Shown: piece after piece, positions 1-8,018 of the stretch | How the letters are laid out: the number at the start of each line of letters is the position of its first letter | Position numbering within the stretch: position 1 is the first letter of the stretch | Assembly: GCA_934365155.1 (NCBI GenBank) | Contig: CAKRMZ010000003.1 | Span: forward strand, 28,176 to 92,175 | DNA length: 64,000 bases | DNA from: an uncultured Eubacteriales bacterium | GTDB lineage: Bacteria; Bacillota; Clostridia; Oscillospirales; CAG-272 | Reading direction: 5' to 3' | The notes under the pieces: generated by a model | Seen by the model: the letters and a program-made list of their open reading frames with translations, nothing else | What the model was told of the DNA's origin: nothing | Databases searched by the model: none | Made by a program: the position numbers and the translations under genes

Positions 1-1
1 A

Positions 2-709
2 ATTGCCGGATATGCCGTCGACGATGCAAGCGATCGGGAGCTTTTTAATACGCTGGCATATATTTCCTCCGGGCTTTATACGCAGCAAACAAATGACGGC
101 ACATCCCTCACCCCTCCGCCGTCCGATGTCGTGCAGAAATTGGCGGATACCATTTACGGATTGCTGTATGAAGACAAGAGCATTCTCCCAAACACCAAGA
201 GCACGGACGATGCGGCGTTTCGCGCGTTTTGCTCCGGCAAGAGCTTATTCTATATCGGTACGCTCCGGCGTCTTAGCGATATCGATTCGGATGCATTCCG
301 ATTCGGACTGTTGCCCATGCCGACGGCAACATCCGCAAGCGCTTATCATGCCACCACGTCTCCTACGGCACCGGTGCTGATTGTGCCGGCGCACGGAGCG
401 GACACCAATGTTTCGGGACTGTGTCTTGAAATGTTTTCCTCCGCATCCTATCGGTACATCCAAGAGGATTTCTATGATTATTACGTCAATTACGTTTTGC
501 AGGATAATAACAGCCTGAACACGCTCCATATGCTGGTGTATGAGCCGGTATATGACTTTGCACTGGCGTATTCGAGCGGATATAAAAATTATGCATCGGT
601 GACGGTACAGGCGCTGCATCTTGCGGTGACAACGGCAGATTCGGCGGAGCAGATTTATATTAAATACGGCGAACAGGGCGCGGAGGAATTTCGGCAGCTC
701 AAAAGCTGA
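2..709 (+). CDS. Extracellular solute-binding protein, C-terminal part
   Basis: This is the 3' part of a gene that begins before the window; the frame is open from base 2 to a TGA stop. The visible 235 residues resemble the C-terminal lobe of family 1 (sugar/oligosaccharide type) ABC transporter substrate-binding proteins: a segment ending in a PMPTA-like stretch, followed by long amphipathic helices rich in Tyr and Ala, a layout usual for this lobe. The signal peptide and lipobox would lie upstream and cannot be seen. No permease gene follows, and a new promoter starts about 50 bases downstream, so any transporter partners must lie to the left. The family assignment rests on overall pattern rather than a diagnostic motif, and the substrate is unknown. 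Confidence 0.55.
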   Translation: MAGYAVDDASDRELFNTLAYISSGLYTQQTNDGTSLTPPPSDVVQKLADTIYGLLYEDKSILPNTKSTDDAAFRAFCSGKSLFYIGTLRRLSDIDSDAFRFGLLPMPTATSASAYHATTSPTAPVLIVPAHGADTNVSGLCLEMFSSASYRYIQEDFYDYYVNYVLQDNNSLNTLHMLVYEPVYDFALAYSSGYKNYASVTVQALHLAVTTADSAEQIYIKYGEQGAEEFRQLKS

Positions 710-756
710 TTTTTGCGGATTCGCCCTTTTTCCCCTAAAAATTTAAGGGAAGGTTC

Positions 757-785
757 TTGACAAACACGAAAAGTTCGAGTACAAT
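757..785 (+). promoter_or_regulatory. Sigma-A type promoter of the leader ORF / LeuA-like operon
   Basis: A perfect TTGACA (757-762) is followed after 17 bases by TACAAT (780-785). It lies 34 bases before the leader ORF and is the only strong promoter seen before the operon that starts at 1077. Confidence 0.8.
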
Positions 786-818
786 ACAAAATATATTACA
801 GGTTTTCGGAGTAAAAAA

Positions 819-956
819 ATGAGCTTTGCAGCAGACTTCAATCGAATTACAATGCTTATTAACGCTGATGTTCTATCGGTCCTATCGGTCGGTGAGAATA
901 TGAGCGCTGTTCGTCGTGCTGTAATTTGCAATGCAAAAAAAGGCGATCGGTCATAA
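819..956 (+). CDS. Putative 45-residue leader peptide, rich in Val/Leu/Ile
   Basis: A short ORF starts at ATG 819, seven bases after GGAG (808-811), and ends at TAA 954-956. The peptide contains MLINADVLSVLSV, in which Leu, Ile and Val dominate; the VLSVLSV part is encoded by a tandem 9-base repeat (873-890) and uses CTA, usually a rare Leu codon. It sits between a consensus promoter and an intrinsic terminator (994-1033), directly before an operon with a LeuA-like protein and IlvE. That order is the classical layout of leader-peptide attenuation of branched-chain amino acid operons. I found no convincing alternative antiterminator pairing by eye, so an independent small protein gene remains possible. 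No known family was recognised. Confidence 0.55.
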   Translation: MSFAADFNRITMLINADVLSVLSVGENMSAVRRAVICNAKKGDRS

Positions 957-993
957 GTTGTGACAGGAGCCGGAAATTTTCAGTGCATGGAAT

Positions 994-1033
994 TAGAGTT
1001 TACGCGGATAGTCGCTGTAAACTCTATTTTTTT
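994..1033 (+). terminator. Intrinsic terminator or attenuator before the LeuA-like gene
   Basis: A 10-bp stem (TAGAGTTTAC at 994-1003 with its complement at 1017-1026) carries a smaller GCG/CGC inner stem and is followed by seven T residues (1027-1033). It ends 43 bases before the 1077 start codon, so a transcript from the 757 promoter must pass it to express the operon. Confidence 0.8.
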
Positions 1034-1076
1034 ATAAATTTTACAGATTTGTTAGAAGTATGAAAAGGAGAACGGT

Positions 1077-2492
1077 ATGAAGCCCATCAGAATTTCGGAT
1101 GTTACATTGCGTGAAGCGGCGGCGGATACGCAGCATCCCATCAGCTTTAAAGAAAAAATTGAAATTGTAAAACAGCTGGACCGACTGAATATTGATGTGA
1201 TAGAAAGCTTTCCCATCACGAACGGGAAAACCGATATCCTATTTTTACATACAGTTTCCCCTTTGATTAAAAATGCGGTGCTTTCCTGCCCGATTGATTT
1301 AAACGAGGATTCGGCCGAGGAGACCTTTGCGGCAATTTCGCAGGCGGCGCATCCGAGACTGGTCATCCGCGTCCCGGTATCCACGGTACAGATGGAATAT
1401 ATGTGTCACCGAAAACCGGATAAGGTGTTAGAGCTTATCGCAGCATTAACGCGCAAATGCGCATCTCTTGCGGGAGATGTGGAAGTGGCGATGTTGGACG
1501 CGACCCGCGCAGAAGAAGACTTTTTGGTATCGGCGATTCGCTATGCCATCGATAACGGTGCCAAGGTGATTACGCTTTGCGATTCGGCGGGGGAGCTGCT
1601 TCCCTTTGAATTCGAATGCTTTGTCAGACGCATGAACGAGCGGGTGCCGCAGCTGAGGGATGTTACCCTTTCGGTTGAGTGCTCCAATGCGCTTCACATG
1701 GCGGCGGCTTGTGCAATATCCTGCATCGGAGCGGGCGTCGGTGAAATCAAAACGACAACGGAGGGACGCGCGTGTCCGGCATTGCGCTCCATCGGGCATG
1801 TGTTTAAATCCAAGGGAGTGATGCTCGGCGTTGAGAGCCGGTTGAATATGACCGCCATGGACAACGCCCTTTCAAAGCTTCGCTTTGTGTCGGATGCAAG
1901 ACATGGCGACCATACACCGTTTGACGGCGGAATGAGCAGCGAATATACAAACATTCAATTGGCGAATACGGATGATATTCAGACGGTGGGACGGGTAATT
2001 GCTCAAATGGGCTATGACCTTTCCGAGGAGGATCTCAAAAAAGTATATGATGCCTTTTGTCGGTTAGCGGCAAAAAAAGAGGTTGGAGCGCGGGAGCTCG
2101 ATGCGATTATTGCAACCCACGCCATGCAGGTGCCGCCGACCTATAAGCTGCGCAGCTATGTGATTAATAACGGAAACATTATTACCCCGACTGCGATGGT
2201 GGAGCTGGAGAAAAACGGAGAAGTGCTGCAGGGACTTTGCAGCGGTGACGGACCGGTTGATGCCGCATTTTTGGCGATTGAGCAGGTGGTCGGACATCAT
2301 TTTGAACTGGACGATTTCCAGATTCAGGCGATTACAGAAGGACGGGAAGCATTGGGATCGTCTATTGTCAAACTTCGCTCGGGCGGAAAGCTTTATTCCG
2401 GAAAAGGTGTTTCAACGGATATTATCGGGGCGAGCATCAATGCGTATATCAATGCATTAAATAAAATCTGCTTTGAGGAGGGAACGGTATGA
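1077..2492 (+). CDS. 2-isopropylmalate synthase-like (DRE-TIM) protein with LeuA regulatory domain and altered active site
   Basis: The 471-residue protein has an N-terminal aldolase-type TIM barrel (about 1-290) and a C-terminal LeuA allosteric/dimerisation domain (about 350-465) with GDGPVDAAFLAI and a GxGxSTDIIGASINAYINALNK-like end. In active isopropylmalate, homocitrate and citramalate synthases the divalent metal is bound by the Asp of LRDGEQ, an HxH pair and a late Asn. Here these sites read LREAAAD, ECSNALH and a TTTEGRAC stretch, so the ligands appear replaced. It may use different chemistry, lack metal, or act as a regulatory pseudoenzyme. AAGGAG lies seven bases before the ATG, and the stop overlaps the next start by ATGA, so translation is probably coupled. 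Control may be by the upstream attenuator. The fold is clear; the reaction is not. Confidence 0.75.
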   Translation: MKPIRISDVTLREAAADTQHPISFKEKIEIVKQLDRLNIDVIESFPITNGKTDILFLHTVSPLIKNAVLSCPIDLNEDSAEETFAAISQAAHPRLVIRVPVSTVQMEYMCHRKPDKVLELIAALTRKCASLAGDVEVAMLDATRAEEDFLVSAIRYAIDNGAKVITLCDSAGELLPFEFECFVRRMNERVPQLRDVTLSVECSNALHMAAACAISCIGAGVGEIKTTTEGRACPALRSIGHVFKSKGVMLGVESRLNMTAMDNALSKLRFVSDARHGDHTPFDGGMSSEYTNIQLANTDDIQTVGRVIAQMGYDLSEEDLKKVYDAFCRLAAKKEVGARELDAIIATHAMQVPPTYKLRSYVINNGNIITPTAMVELEKNGEVLQGLCSGDGPVDAAFLAIEQVVGHHFELDDFQIQAITEGREALGSSIVKLRSGGKLYSGKGVSTDIIGASINAYINALNKICFEEGTV

Positions 2493-4969
2493 AGCTTTCT
2501 TTCTCCACCAATTATTGGAAAGACTACAGCTTTGAGCAATTTGTCGGATATGCGGTCGAATATAAATTTGACGGAATCGAAATCCATGATATCAAGAGTC
2601 TTGCGGATGCGTTAAAGCCGGAAAAAATCTCCGGATCTTACCACAAGCTGGCGGAAAACGGATTGTGCGTTCCCTGTATCGATGCGACAGGCGACATTGC
2701 GGATCCTTCCTGTGCGGAGGACACGGAAAAGGAAATTTTAGCCTGCATTTCCGTTGCGAAAAAATTACATGCGCCGTATATTCGGTTACGTGCGATCCGC
2801 GGCGACGGTTCCGAGCAGTTGGTTCGGAAGCTTTTGCCGGAGGCGGAAAAGGCCGGCGTCGTCCTTTTGATTGAAACGGTCGGCATCTTTGCCGACACGC
2901 AACGGCTGCGTGATTTTCTGTCGGATTTTGCAACGGATTCCGTCGGCGCACTGTGGGATTTGCATTATCCTTTTCAGGTTTGCGGCGAGAGCCCGGAAAC
3001 AACGGTAAAGAATCTCGGGGCGTATATCCGACATGTACATATCAAGGATTCGCAGAATGCCAAAGAGCATTGCCTGATCGGAGAGGGACGGTTGCCCATC
3101 GGCGATATTATCACAGCGCTCCGTTCGGTGAACTACAGCGAATTTGTCTCCATCGAGTGGGATCCGCGCTGGTCTGCCGAAATCGATGATATTGACATTA
3201 TTTTTCCGCATTTTGTCAGCTTTATGTCCCGCTATAACGACCTTTCTCGGGCAAGCTCCGCGCTTTATGAAACCGCGCGCGGCAACGGGAAATACGTGTG
3301 GAAAAAGGATGCGTTGATCGAGAAAACCTTTTCGGATGTTCTTGACACCATGGTGCACGAATTCCCGGACCAATATGCGTTCCGCTACACAACGCTCAAC
3401 TATACCCGCACCTATTCGCAGTTCCGCGATGATGTGGACCAGTTTGCACGGGCGTTGATTGCATTAGGCGTGAAAGCCGGTAGCCATGTTTCGGTATGGG
3501 CTACCAACGTGCCTCAATGGTACATTGCGTTTTGGGCGACGGTAAAAATCGGCGCGGTGCTTGTGACGGTGAATACTGCATATAAAATTCATGAGGCGGA
3601 ATACTTGCTGCGGCAGTCGGATACACATACACTGATTATGATTGAGGGTTACCGTGACTCCAACTATTCGCAGATTATCTCCGAACTTTGTCCGGAGCTT
3701 CAAACCAAAAAAGAAAACGAGGCGCTGCACGCAAAAAGACTTCCGTTTTTGCGTAATGTAATTACGGTGGGATTCCGTAAAGCGGGTTGCCTTGACTGGG
3801 AGGGCGCTTTGCTGCGCGGACGGGATGTTCCCATTGAGGAGGTTCGTCGTATGGCGGCGGCGGTTGACATCCATGACGTGTGCAACATGCAGTATACTTC
3901 CGGCACGACCGGCTTCCCCAAAGGGGTCATGCTGACACACTATAATATTGTCAATAACGGCAAATGCATCGGAGACCGCATGGATCTTTCCACCGCGGAT
4001 CGGATGATGATTCAGGTGCCTATGTTCCATTGCTTCGGCATGGTTCTTGCAATGACCGCGGCGATGACGCACGGCGGAACGATTCTGCCCCTGCCGTATT
4101 TTTCGCCGAAGCCGGCGCTGGCCTGCATCCATCAAGAGCATATTACCTGTTTCCACGGTGTGCCGACCATGTTTATTGCGATGTTAGAGCACCCGGACTT
4201 CCCAAAGACAGATTTTTCGTATATGCGCACCGGCATCATGGCGGGCAGTCCCTGTCCGATTTCGGTGATGCAGGATGTGGTGAACAAAATGAATATGCGT
4301 GAGATCACGATTGTGTACGGTCAAACGGAGGCGTCTCCGGGTTGCACAATGAGCAGCACCGACGACCCGATTGAGGTGCGTGTATCCACGGTGGGACGCG
4401 CGCTGCCCGAGATCGAATGCAAAATCGTCGACCCGGAAACCAATCAGGAGCTTCCGGTCGGTCAAACCGGTGAGTTTGTGGCGCGGGGATACAATATTAT
4501 GAAAGGGTATTATAAGATGCCGGCTGCCACTGCCGCGGCGATTGATGCGGAGGGATGGCTGCACACCGGTGACCTTGCCTGCAAGACGCCGGAGGGTAAT
4601 TATATGATTACGGGACGGCTGAAGGATATGATTATCCGCGGCGGAGAAAATATCTATCCGAAGGAAATCGAAGAGTTTATCTATACGCATCCGGCTGTCA
4701 AAGACGTACAGGTCATCGGCATTCCCGATGAACAATACGGCGAGGAAATCATGGCGTGTATTATTCTGAAGGACGGCGAATCGGTGACGGAGGAGCAAAT
4801 GAAGGATTTCATCCGTCAAAGTATGGCAAAGCATAAAGTGCCGCGCTATATTAATTTTGTCAGCGAATTCCCCACCAATGCGGCAGGGAAGATTTTAAAA
4901 TATAAAATGCGTGAGGATGCCGTTCAAAAAATGAATATTAAAAAAATTGACGGTATCGTTACCGAATAA
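2489..4969 (+). CDS. Fusion of xylose isomerase-like TIM barrel and AMP-forming acyl-CoA ligase
   Basis: One uninterrupted 826-residue frame joins two enzymes. Residues 1 to about 250 form a sugar phosphate isomerase/epimerase (AP endonuclease 2-like) barrel with the expected acidic and His metal ligands: LLIETVG, ALWDLHYPF, HVHIKDS and IEWDP. From about residue 275 it is an AMP-dependent acyl-CoA synthetase with the P-loop YTSGTTGFPKG (about 468), a YGQTEASP motif, the GRLKDMIIRGGENIYPKEIEE hinge (about 709) and the catalytic Lys in AAGKILKYK (about 801). Ligases of this type activate carboxylic acids through acyl-AMP to acyl-CoA; the acid is not known. The gene overlaps the LeuA-like gene and is followed after 14 bases by ilvE, so all three are probably co-transcribed. 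A sequencing-induced fusion is unlikely because no stop or restart signal lies near the junction. Confidence 0.85.
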   Translation: MKLSFSTNYWKDYSFEQFVGYAVEYKFDGIEIHDIKSLADALKPEKISGSYHKLAENGLCVPCIDATGDIADPSCAEDTEKEILACISVAKKLHAPYIRLRAIRGDGSEQLVRKLLPEAEKAGVVLLIETVGIFADTQRLRDFLSDFATDSVGALWDLHYPFQVCGESPETTVKNLGAYIRHVHIKDSQNAKEHCLIGEGRLPIGDIITALRSVNYSEFVSIEWDPRWSAEIDDIDIIFPHFVSFMSRYNDLSRASSALYETARGNGKYVWKKDALIEKTFSDVLDTMVHEFPDQYAFRYTTLNYTRTYSQFRDDVDQFARALIALGVKAGSHVSVWATNVPQWYIAFWATVKIGAVLVTVNTAYKIHEAEYLLRQSDTHTLIMIEGYRDSNYSQIISELCPELQTKKENEALHAKRLPFLRNVITVGFRKAGCLDWEGALLRGRDVPIEEVRRMAAAVDIHDVCNMQYTSGTTGFPKGVMLTHYNIVNNGKCIGDRMDLSTADRMMIQVPMFHCFGMVLAMTAAMTHGGTILPLPYFSPKPALACIHQEHITCFHGVPTMFIAMLEHPDFPKTDFSYMRTGIMAGSPCPISVMQDVVNKMNMREITIVYGQTEASPGCTMSSTDDPIEVRVSTVGRALPEIECKIVDPETNQELPVGQTGEFVARGYNIMKGYYKMPAATAAAIDAEGWLHTGDLACKTPEGNYMITGRLKDMIIRGGENIYPKEIEEFIYTHPAVKDVQVIGIPDEQYGEEIMACIILKDGESVTEEQMKDFIRQSMAKHKVPRYINFVSEFPTNAAGKILKYKMREDAVQKMNIKKIDGIVTE

Positions 4970-4983
4970 AGGAGGATTTTAAA

Positions 4984-6057
4984 ATGCTTGATATCAAAGT
5001 TACAGAAACAACACATCCTACGGCAAAGCCGGACGAAAACAACCTCGGCTTCGGCCACGTGTTTTCAGACCACATGTTTATCATGGATTACTCACGCGAA
5101 GAGGGCTGGCATGATGCCCGCATTGTTCCCTTTGCCAACCTTTCGCTTCATCCCGCATCCACGGTATTCCATTACGGCGCGGAGGTTTTTGAGGGCCTTA
5201 AGGCTTACCGCAGACCGGACGGAACCGTTCAGCTCTTTCGGCCGATGGAGAATATTCGCCGGATGAATAATTCCGCGGAACGCATTCGTCTGCCGCAAAT
5301 GGATGAGGATATGGCGCTTGAAATTTTAACACGCTTTGTTGCCCATGAGCAGGATTTTGTTCCGTCCGCACCGGGAACAACACTTTATCTGCGGCCGTTC
5401 TTGTTCGGCTGCGATCCTTTCCTCGGGGTACACAGCATCAATCGCGCAAAATTTGTCATTATCGCATCGCCGAGCGGAGCTTATTATAAAGAGGGAATCA
5501 ACCCTGTGAAGATTATGATTGAAACCGAGGATGTCCGCGCGGTACGCGGCGGCACGGGATATGCAAAATGCGGAGGCAACTATGCGGCAAGTAACCGTGC
5601 TGGCGAAAAGGCAGAGCAGAAGGGCTTTTCTCAGGTATTGTGGTTAGACGGCGTCGAGCGCAAATATATCGAAGAGGTCGGCGCGATGAACGTGATGTTC
5701 CGCATCGGAGACGAAATTGTAACGCCGAAACTCACAGGCTCTGTGCTGCCCGGCATTACCCGTAAATCCTGTGTTGAACTGTTAAGAGAACAGGGATTTT
5801 TGGTTTCGGAGAGATTGATCAGTGTGGATGAAGTAATTGAAAGTCTGCAAAACGGCAAAATGATTGAGGCGTGGGGCTGCGGTACGGCCGCTGTGGTTTC
5901 TCCGATCGGCGAGCTGTTTTATGAAGGAAAGAGCTATATTATAAACGGCGGCAAGATCGGCGAGGTAACACAGAAGCTGTATGATACACTTACGGGAATT
6001 CAGTTCGGCAAAACGGAAGATCCTCACGGCTGGACCTTGCCGATTCCCAAAAAGTAA
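4984..6057 (+). CDS. ilvE: Branched-chain amino acid aminotransferase
   Basis: The 357-residue protein is a fold-type IV PLP aminotransferase that moves the amino group between glutamate and the 2-oxo acids of Leu, Ile and Val. The PLP lysine is Lys195 in GGTGYAKCGGNYAAS, and VFHYGAEVFEGLKAYR and GTAAVVSPIG are the usual landmarks. Length is normal. AAGGAGG stands before the ATG, and the start is only 14 bases after the fusion gene. Its position between a LeuA-like protein and an acyl-CoA ligase suggests it supplies or consumes a branched-chain oxo acid for that pathway, but it may also be the general IlvE of the cell. Confidence 0.93.
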   Translation: MLDIKVTETTHPTAKPDENNLGFGHVFSDHMFIMDYSREEGWHDARIVPFANLSLHPASTVFHYGAEVFEGLKAYRRPDGTVQLFRPMENIRRMNNSAERIRLPQMDEDMALEILTRFVAHEQDFVPSAPGTTLYLRPFLFGCDPFLGVHSINRAKFVIIASPSGAYYKEGINPVKIMIETEDVRAVRGGTGYAKCGGNYAASNRAGEKAEQKGFSQVLWLDGVERKYIEEVGAMNVMFRIGDEIVTPKLTGSVLPGITRKSCVELLREQGFLVSERLISVDEVIESLQNGKMIEAWGCGTAAVVSPIGELFYEGKSYIINGGKIGEVTQKLYDTLTGIQFGKTEDPHGWTLPIPKK

Positions 6058-6078
6058 GGAAAACAACAGAAAAAACAC

Positions 6079-6864
6079 ATGAGCATTATTGATTTTCACG
6101 CACATATTTATCCGTCTAAAATTTCAGAGCGGGCGGTGCAGAGTATCGGTGAATTCTATCACATTCCCATGGACGGCGGCGGCACGGCGGAGATTTTACT
6201 GGATGAAACAAAAGGTCTCGGCATATCAAACTATGTGGTTCATTCGGTGGCGGTGACGCCGGCGCATGTTCCGGTAATCAACGAGTTTATATCCGCCGAG
6301 TGTCGCAAACATCCGGAGTTTGTCGGCTTCGGAACGATTCATGCCGGCTGCGAACGACCGCTTGAGGAAATCGAGCAGATGCAAAAACTCGGCTTGCGCG
6401 GAATTAAGATTCATCCGGATACCCAGCAGTTTTGCATGGATGATGAGCGCATGTTCCCAGTTTATGATGCCGCGCAGGAAAAAGGTCTGCCTGTTTTAAT
6501 TCACTGCGGAGATTACCGCTATGATTATTCTCATCCGCGCAGGCTTGCGAGAATACTGGATCTGTTCCCGCATCTTACTGTGATTGCCGCTCATTTCGGC
6601 GGCTGGTCGGTTTTTGATTTGGCGGTAGAATATCTCAAAGACAGGCAATGCTTTTTGGATACCTCCAGTTCGATTCCGATGATCGGGCATCAGCGCGCTG
6701 CCGAACTGATTCATCTTTACGGGGTAGAAAGAATCGTTTACGGCACGGATTTTCCAATGTGGAACCCGCGTGCGGAGCTGGAATCGTTTTTCGAAATTCC
6801 GCTTGGCGATGATGAACGGGAAAAAATTTTATACGGAAACGCCGCAAAAATTCTGAATCTTTAA
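6079..6864 (+). CDS. Amidohydrolase family 2 metal-dependent hydrolase
   Basis: The 261-residue protein begins with DFHAHIYP (the HxH metal pair), has IKIHPDTQQF and VLIHCGD in the middle, AAHFGGW, and ends with YGTDFPMW, where the late Asp is catalytic. These are the landmarks of the amidohydrolase-2 / aminocarboxymuconate decarboxylase-like TIM barrels, which hydrolyse or decarboxylate small acids. The substrate cannot be told. It begins 21 bases after ilvE and is followed by a terminator, so it looks like the last gene of the four-gene operon. The ribosome site is weak for this start. Confidence 0.8.
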   Translation: MSIIDFHAHIYPSKISERAVQSIGEFYHIPMDGGGTAEILLDETKGLGISNYVVHSVAVTPAHVPVINEFISAECRKHPEFVGFGTIHAGCERPLEEIEQMQKLGLRGIKIHPDTQQFCMDDERMFPVYDAAQEKGLPVLIHCGDYRYDYSHPRRLARILDLFPHLTVIAAHFGGWSVFDLAVEYLKDRQCFLDTSSSIPMIGHQRAAELIHLYGVERIVYGTDFPMWNPRAELESFFEIPLGDDEREKILYGNAAKILNL

Positions 6865-6871
6865 AACAATA

Positions 6872-6901
6872 AAAAGCAGCTTCTTGCCAAGCTGCTTTTT
6901 T
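6872..6901 (+). terminator. Terminator of the LeuA-like/ilvE operon
   Basis: AAAAGCAGCTT and AAGCTGCTTTT pair around a short loop and end in a T run, eight bases after the amidohydrolase stop. Confidence 0.88.
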
Positions 6902-6918
6902 GCTTTGGGAACTCGCTA

Positions 6919-6947
6919 TTGAAAAAGAACGGGAATTATGATAGTAT
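6919..6947 (+). promoter_or_regulatory. Probable promoter of the glycosyltransferase pair
   Basis: TTGAAA (6919-6924), 17 bases, TAGTAT (6942-6947), placed just after the preceding terminator and about 80 bases before the GTG start. Confidence 0.5.
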
Positions 6948-7028
6948 TGTAATATTGAAGAAGAAATTTTCGCTTGCAGCCCGAAAAGGAAAAGTACGGT
7001 TAAGCACGAAAAAACGGGAGGATTTTAA

Positions 7029-8018
7029 GTGACTTGCTTATATATTGTAGTTCCCTGCTATAATGAGCAGGAGGTTTTGCCGGAGACGTCAAAGCGCCTG
7101 GCTCAAAAGATGGAATCGATGCGTGACGCAGGGTTGATCTCGGATTCCAGCCGCGTGGTGTTTGTCGATGACGGTAGCCGCGATGAGACATGGAAGATGA
7201 TTGAACAGCTTACACATGAAAACACGCTGTTCGGCGGAATCAAACTCAGCCGCAACCGCGGACATCAAAATGCGTTGCTTTGCGGACTGATGACGGTGTG
7301 TCCGCATTGTGATGCGGCAATTTCGATCGATGCGGATTTGCAGGATGATATTGAAGTTTTGGATCAGTTTGTACAAAAATACGAAGAGGGCTGTGATATT
7401 GTGTTCGGTGTCCGCAAGGACCGCAGCACCGACAGTACGTTCAAACGCAAAACCGCGCAGTCTTACTACCGTTTCATGCAGCGTTTGGGTACCAAGCTGA
7501 TTTATAACCATGCGGATTTTCGCTTGATGAGTCAGAGAGCGCTGCGTGCGATGGCGGAATTCGGCGAAGTGAATTTGTTTTTGCGCGGTATGGTTTTGGA
7601 GCTCGGCTTTCGCACCGACTGCGTTTATTATGACAGAGCGAAGCGCTTTGCGGGCGAGAGCAAATATCCGCTGCGGAAAATGCTTGCGCTTGCCGTGGAG
7701 GGAATTACGTCCTTCAGTGTGAAGCCGTTAAAACTGATCAATACGGTCGGGGTTTTATCTGCGGTTTTGGGAGGCGCCTTGCTGATTGCGGCGCTGGTGT
7801 TTTCGATTATGAAAAAAGCGGCGGCGGCGTTTGCTGTTGCGGGGTCTGTATGGCTTTGCTGCGGATTGATTTTGATTGCAGCCGGGATCTTAGGTACATA
7901 TATCGGAAAGATTTATATGGAGGTCAAGCATCGTCCGCGGTATATTGTGGAAAAGCAATGCCTGAATTTAGACGCTGATTTGCCTCTTTCGGAAAAATCG
8001 GGGAGGCAGGATGGATGA
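7029..8018 (+). CDS. Family 2 glycosyltransferase (GtrB/DPM1-like)
   Basis: The start is GTG, seven bases after a GGGAGG site. Residues 1 to about 220 are a GT-A glycosyltransferase domain with VVPCYNEQEVLP, FVDDGSRDETW and the nucleotide-sugar and metal site ISIDADLQDD (about 99-108). Two transmembrane helices follow (about 236-260 and 268-298), as in GtrB, ArnC and dolichol-phosphate-mannose synthase-like enzymes that load a sugar onto undecaprenyl phosphate. Length is typical. It overlaps the next gene by ATGA, which suggests that the lipid-linked sugar made here is used by that membrane protein, as in gtrAB-gtr(type) modules. The sugar is unknown. Confidence 0.88.
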   Translation: MTCLYIVVPCYNEQEVLPETSKRLAQKMESMRDAGLISDSSRVVFVDDGSRDETWKMIEQLTHENTLFGGIKLSRNRGHQNALLCGLMTVCPHCDAAISIDADLQDDIEVLDQFVQKYEEGCDIVFGVRKDRSTDSTFKRKTAQSYYRFMQRLGTKLIYNHADFRLMSQRALRAMAEFGEVNLFLRGMVLELGFRTDCVYYDRAKRFAGESKYPLRKMLALAVEGITSFSVKPLKLINTVGVLSAVLGGALLIAALVFSIMKKAAAAFAVAGSVWLCCGLILIAAGILGTYIGKIYMEVKHRPRYIVEKQCLNLDADLPLSEKSGRQDG

